15,650 bases of DNA from Nitrospinota bacterium (GTDB lineage Bacteria; Nitrospinota_A; JADGAW01). Shown here piece after piece: positions 13,392 to 15,650 of the stretch (within the stretch, counting starts at the first letter, position 1; each line of letters begins with the position of its first letter). The position numbers and the translations under genes are program-made. The notes beneath the pieces were generated by a model. The model saw only the letters and a list, made by a program, of their open reading frames with translations. It ran no database searches and was not told where the DNA came from. The stretch covers positions 1-15,650 of the forward strand of contig JADGAW010000030.1 in NCBI GenBank assembly GCA_015231815.1. The letters are read 5' to 3'.

Positions 13392-14273
13392 CTACTCTTT
13401 ATTATTGAGAATTTTGTTTTCCAAATAAGATTGAGTAACCTGTCTGGTTCTTTCTGCAACAAATAACCAGAAGAGTGCAATGATTGTCATTACAAGAGTA
13501 TAAGAGTACATATCAAGGTTGCTCAGAAAGACATAAAAAACAGACATTGAGACTAAACAGAGTATCGCTGGAAGAATACTTGCAAAAACATTAATGATTT
13601 CAATTTTGATATCAAACAGCTCCTCCTTTGTAATAACGTATGCATAAAACAAAAAGAAAATAGAAATAACTAAAGGGCTGTATTTACTAAGATGTGTCAA
13701 ACCAACTGCAGGAAGTCCATAGGAAAATGCCCAGCCAGAAACAGCAACAACAATAATTCCAATAATAAGGTATTGAATTTGTCTCTTCTTTGTTTCCCGG
13801 TATTCTTTCACTAAAAGGTAAACCCCATACATCATTCCAAAAATTAAAAAAAGCCCGCTGAATGAATAAAGAATACCCCCTTTAAAAATTAAACCGCTTT
13901 CTGTTAATGAAGCACTTTCAATTAAATAAGGGGTGGGAATCGTTGCAATAAAGGTTATGGAAACAATCGTTAATACTGTTACCTCAGCCCTCTTTAGTTT
14001 TGGAGTTGAGGTTAGTTTCCTAAAAAAAACAATAAAACTTGTGGGAATTAAAACTCCAGGCAACATTGTCAACCTAACCCACAACAAAGTATCGGAAGAT
14101 AAAAGGGAAAGAGTAAAAAAACTTGCCCACGTTGACAAAACAATACCGAGGGCAAAAAAAGAGAGGTAAACCTCTTTTGATGGATATTTATTTGTTTTAC
14201 CTTTGTAAAGGACAAAAAAACTGAGGCAAAAAGTAAAACATATCATTATGATTAAGATGGTAATGTGAAGCAA
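13392..14273 (-). CDS. Polytopic membrane sensor-like protein (histidine-kinase 7TM N-terminus, no kinase)
   Basis: The 293-residue protein is almost entirely membrane. About nine hydrophobic spans are visible (near 3-22, 36-57, 68-85, 98-114, 134-155, 167-187, 201-214, 229-250, 257-274). The run through span 7, ending FLFYAYVITKEELFDIKIEI, resembles the N-terminal 7TM sensor region of some histidine kinases, which normally continues into a HisKA/HATPase module. Here two more spans and a short basic tail ending LENKILNNKE follow and then the stop, so no catalytic domain is attached. It may be a stand-alone sensor subunit or a truncated gene. The start is uncertain: TTG 14273 lacks a ribosome binding site, and ATG at 14246 is the alternative. 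It sits downstream of the membrane-anchored protein at 14314-14901 with a 40-base gap, so they may be co-transcribed. Confidence 0.65.
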   Translation of the reverse strand: MLHITILIIMICFTFCLSFFVLYKGKTNKYPSKEVYLSFFALGIVLSTWASFFTLSLLSSDTLLWVRLTMLPGVLIPTSFIVFFRKLTSTPKLKRAEVTVLTIVSITFIATIPTPYLIESASLTESGLIFKGGILYSFSGLFLIFGMMYGVYLLVKEYRETKKRQIQYLIIGIIVVAVSGWAFSYGLPAVGLTHLSKYSPLVISIFFLFYAYVITKEELFDIKIEIINVFASILPAILCLVSMSVFYVFLSNLDMYSYTLVMTIIALFWLFVAERTRQVTQSYLENKILNNKE

Positions 14274-14313
14274 CTTAATTCAATTAGAGGTTATTAAAAA
14301 ATACTCTATTTAA

Positions 14314-14901
14314 TTATTCTGACAACTCGTTATGTTCCTTTTTAATCAACTTTGACCCTTTAGAAAGCTCCCATTGAATAACCCCCTCAAAAATTGACCA
14401 ATCAACATACTCCTTTGTTTTAAGGTTTCCCTCTTTTGTCCAATACGTAACATTTTTGACATTGCCGCTTCCTTTAGGTACCGTGGAAACAGGACCGGCA
14501 AAGGCATAAAAATCTTTAGGAAGCTTTACCTTTACCTCTGTCCCAAGCCAACGGGACAATGTTCTTTTCTGCATCCATGAAGCCCCCTGACTATCTTCCG
14601 GAGGAATCCATTTAATTCTTCCTTCCAGCGGGGACATATCCCTAAACTCCTCTGTGTAGTAATAACCGTCAAACCCTCTACAGGTAACAACCTTTATCGT
14701 GGAATTACCATCCTTTTGAAAAATAACTCCAATAAACTCTGCACAGTTTGGTAAATTTACCTTATGCTCTACGAGTCCGCCGGTAAAACGAGAAACCGAC
14801 CTTCCGGTAAAGTTCATGACATAAATAAAGGTAAGGCAAATGAGAAGAATAATCCCAACAATAACTCCAGCTTTGGTTTTAAATGAAAAGTTGTTCCACA
14901 T
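14314..14901 (-). CDS. Membrane-anchored protein with an internal duplication, function unknown
   Basis: The 195-residue protein has one N-terminal membrane span (about 10-30) after a short cytoplasmic MWNNFSFKTK, so residues 31-195 should face the periplasm or outside. Two 27-residue blocks align without gaps (72-98 and 151-177) and share VT, G, T, E, D, S, EG, I and W at matching positions (11 identities). Each ends in an EGxIxW motif, pointing to duplicated beta domains. A pair of cysteines (C53, C74) could form a disulfide. I do not recognise the family. No Shine-Dalgarno sequence precedes ATG 14901; the leader is AT-only. It lies between a 54-residue membrane peptide gene and the orphan sensor gene, all on the same strand. 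Confidence 0.7.
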   Translation of the reverse strand: MWNNFSFKTKAGVIVGIILLICLTFIYVMNFTGRSVSRFTGGLVEHKVNLPNCAEFIGVIFQKDGNSTIKVVTCRGFDGYYYTEEFRDMSPLEGRIKWIPPEDSQGASWMQKRTLSRWLGTEVKVKLPKDFYAFAGPVSTVPKGSGNVKNVTYWTKEGNLKTKEYVDWSIFEGVIQWELSKGSKLIKKEHNELSE

Positions 14902-14974
14902 AGTTATATTTTTATTTTGTTCTTACTTTTATTGATTGTCCTGTTGAACCCCTACCCTTAAATCATAGGTTTCT

Positions 14975-15139
14975 TCAAAACTCTGGTCCTCTTAGTTTTG
15001 CAATTAACAGAAGAAATATTGGAATGAGCAAAATAACAACTCCGCCGATAATTACCGACAAGCGTAAAAAAAATTCAATAAAAGCTCTTTTATAAGGAAT
15101 TTTATCGACAATTTCCTTTTCTTGATTTTCTTCAGACAT
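14975..15139 (-). CDS. Small 54-residue membrane protein
   Basis: The reading frame starts at ATG 15139 and ends TGA 14977-14975. It encodes a charged N-terminus (MSEENQEKEIVDKIPYKR), one long hydrophobic segment (about residues 25-47, rich in Ile, Leu, Val and a GG pair), then KLRGPEF. GGGA lies about 9 bases before the ATG as a modest ribosome binding site. The composition of an acidic head, basic-aromatic edge and uniform hydrophobic span is far from random AT-rich DNA, and its location between two same-strand genes, both unlinked by overlap, supports it as real. Function is unknown; it could be a small partner of the neighbouring membrane proteins. Confidence 0.55.
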   Translation of the reverse strand: MSEENQEKEIVDKIPYKRAFIEFFLRLSVIIGGVVILLIPIFLLLIAKLRGPEF

Positions 15140-15227
15140 ACATTTTCCCGTTATTATTTCCTATTAATAGTGAAAGTGCAATAAAAACCATAAACTATTT
15201 TACCTCAACCAAAGAGAACATGATAAA

Positions 15228-15289
15228 ACACAATTTTCTGTTGTGTAATAAATAAGAAAAATTCACAAACAAAGAGCATAAAACTCTTT
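15228..15289 (-). terminator. Two hairpins after the ATP-grasp gene
   Basis: On the minus strand, just after the ATP-grasp stop, AAAGAG (15289-15284) pairs with CTCTTT (15276-15271). About 25 bases further, ACACAA (15246-15241) pairs with TTGTGT (15233-15228), followed by TTTATC. Stems are six pairs with few or no G-C pairs in the second, so termination is plausible but weak. Confidence 0.35.
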
Positions 15290-15293
15290 TTAT

Positions 15294-15650
15294 TTAATCC
15301 CTGTCATATTCCCATTCAAGAGGTAAGGAATTTCGGGTTCTTTCCAACAAATTACAGCATTCAGCAGTGTTTGAGGCTATAAACAAAAACTGACCTTTAA
15401 TTACCTTACCTGAGGAGTTTAGATTAAAGTTTATGGGCAAAACTCCTTGGGAAGAGTTCTTTTTATACAGCAAACCTTTTTTTTCCATTTCCCAAAGCAG
15501 TTCTTTACCTTTAGATAATTTATTAACCCTTAAATTTCTCATAAGCCAACCCCCATGAGGTTTAAAACGCTTAGCCAGAACTGAAGGATATGTTGCCCCG
15601 GTAATTCTGGCATTAATTTCACAGGCTAAAGCTTCAAAACGACCTTCTTT
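15294..15650 (-). CDS. C-terminus of a probable ATP-grasp enzyme (cut by right edge)
   Basis: The frame is open from the right edge to TAA 15296-15294, giving 118 residues of a larger protein; the ATG at 15542 is internal. The first visible stretch contains FEALACEINARITGATYPSV followed by LAKRF, which matches the ATP-grasp ENxR-type motif (acidic residue, Asn and Arg that hold Mg-ATP) just before the C-terminal subdomain. A block follows with LPINFNLNSSGKVIKGQFLF, a beta-rich end seen in some ATP-grasp ligases. ATP-grasp enzymes join a carboxylate to an amine or thiol using ATP; the substrate cannot be told from this piece. The catalytic lid and P-loop lie outside the window. The family call is moderate. 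Confidence 0.55.
   Translation of the reverse strand, partial: KEGRFEALACEINARITGATYPSVLAKRFKPHGGWLMRNLRVNKLSKGKELLWEMEKKGLLYKKNSSQGVLPINFNLNSSGKVIKGQFLFIASNTAECCNLLERTRNSLPLEWEYDRD

Noticed and set aside
15153..15181. TTGCAC - 17 bp - AATAAT as a promoter for the 54-residue protein (minus strand)
   Set aside because: The hexamers fit, but transcription would start about 7 bases before the ATG, leaving no room for the GGGA ribosome site; in such AT-rich DNA a chance match is likely.

Overview
The window is AT-rich bacterial DNA, most likely from a Gram-negative anaerobe or facultative anaerobe. The Desulfobacterota are a plausible home, but no phylogenetic marker gene is present and this is only an inference. 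Supporting signs are a NapH/NosR-like membrane polyferredoxin, a secreted Sel1-repeat protein, CgeB-like glycosyltransferases and a REP-associated (IS200-like) transposase. No rRNA, tRNA or CRISPR array was seen.

The left 7 kb is an accessory region. It opens with the 3' end of an unrecognised gene (3-344) and an Asn-rich, coiled-coil-like protein with an N-terminal cysteine cluster (434-1117). A decayed RAYT transposase tail beside a REP-like hairpin follows (1203-1362). Next is a three-gene, overlapping minus-strand operon (4432 to 1657): an HNH nuclease fused to a C-terminal domain, a 76-residue middle component, and a DUF2326-type ABC ATPase with a long coiled coil. This matches the predicted ABC-three-component (ABC-3C) conflict or defence architecture and is the most notable system here. 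Beyond it lie a decayed VapC toxin fragment, the 3' end (domains V and VI) of a dead group II intron, an intact VapBC-type toxin-antitoxin pair with a good promoter and operator-like repeats, and an intact RAYT transposase (6114-6824).

A repeat family links these modules. GGGTCAGAC sits in the loop of REP-like hairpins at about 1517, 4514 and 6034 in direct orientation, and at 6811-6853 inverted as the right end of the RAYT unit. The ABC-3C operon, the toxin-antitoxin segment and the transposase are therefore each bracketed by RAYT-end sequences.

The right 9 kb is almost entirely minus strand and looks more chromosomal. A tight cluster reads polyferredoxin (11662-10580), a CgeB-like glycosyltransferase (10587-9460) and an 845-residue glycosyltransferase/methyltransferase/TPR fusion (9396-6859); the latter two probably glycosylate a surface or flagellar polymer. 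A toxin-antitoxin graveyard (11753-12190, plus strand) holds an XRE regulator with two in-frame stops and a BrnA/CopG-like antitoxin tail. Then come a secreted Sel1-repeat protein, an orphan membrane sensor resembling a histidine-kinase N-terminus but lacking a kinase, a membrane-anchored protein with an internal duplication, a 54-residue membrane peptide, and the C-terminus of a probable ATP-grasp enzyme cut by the right edge.
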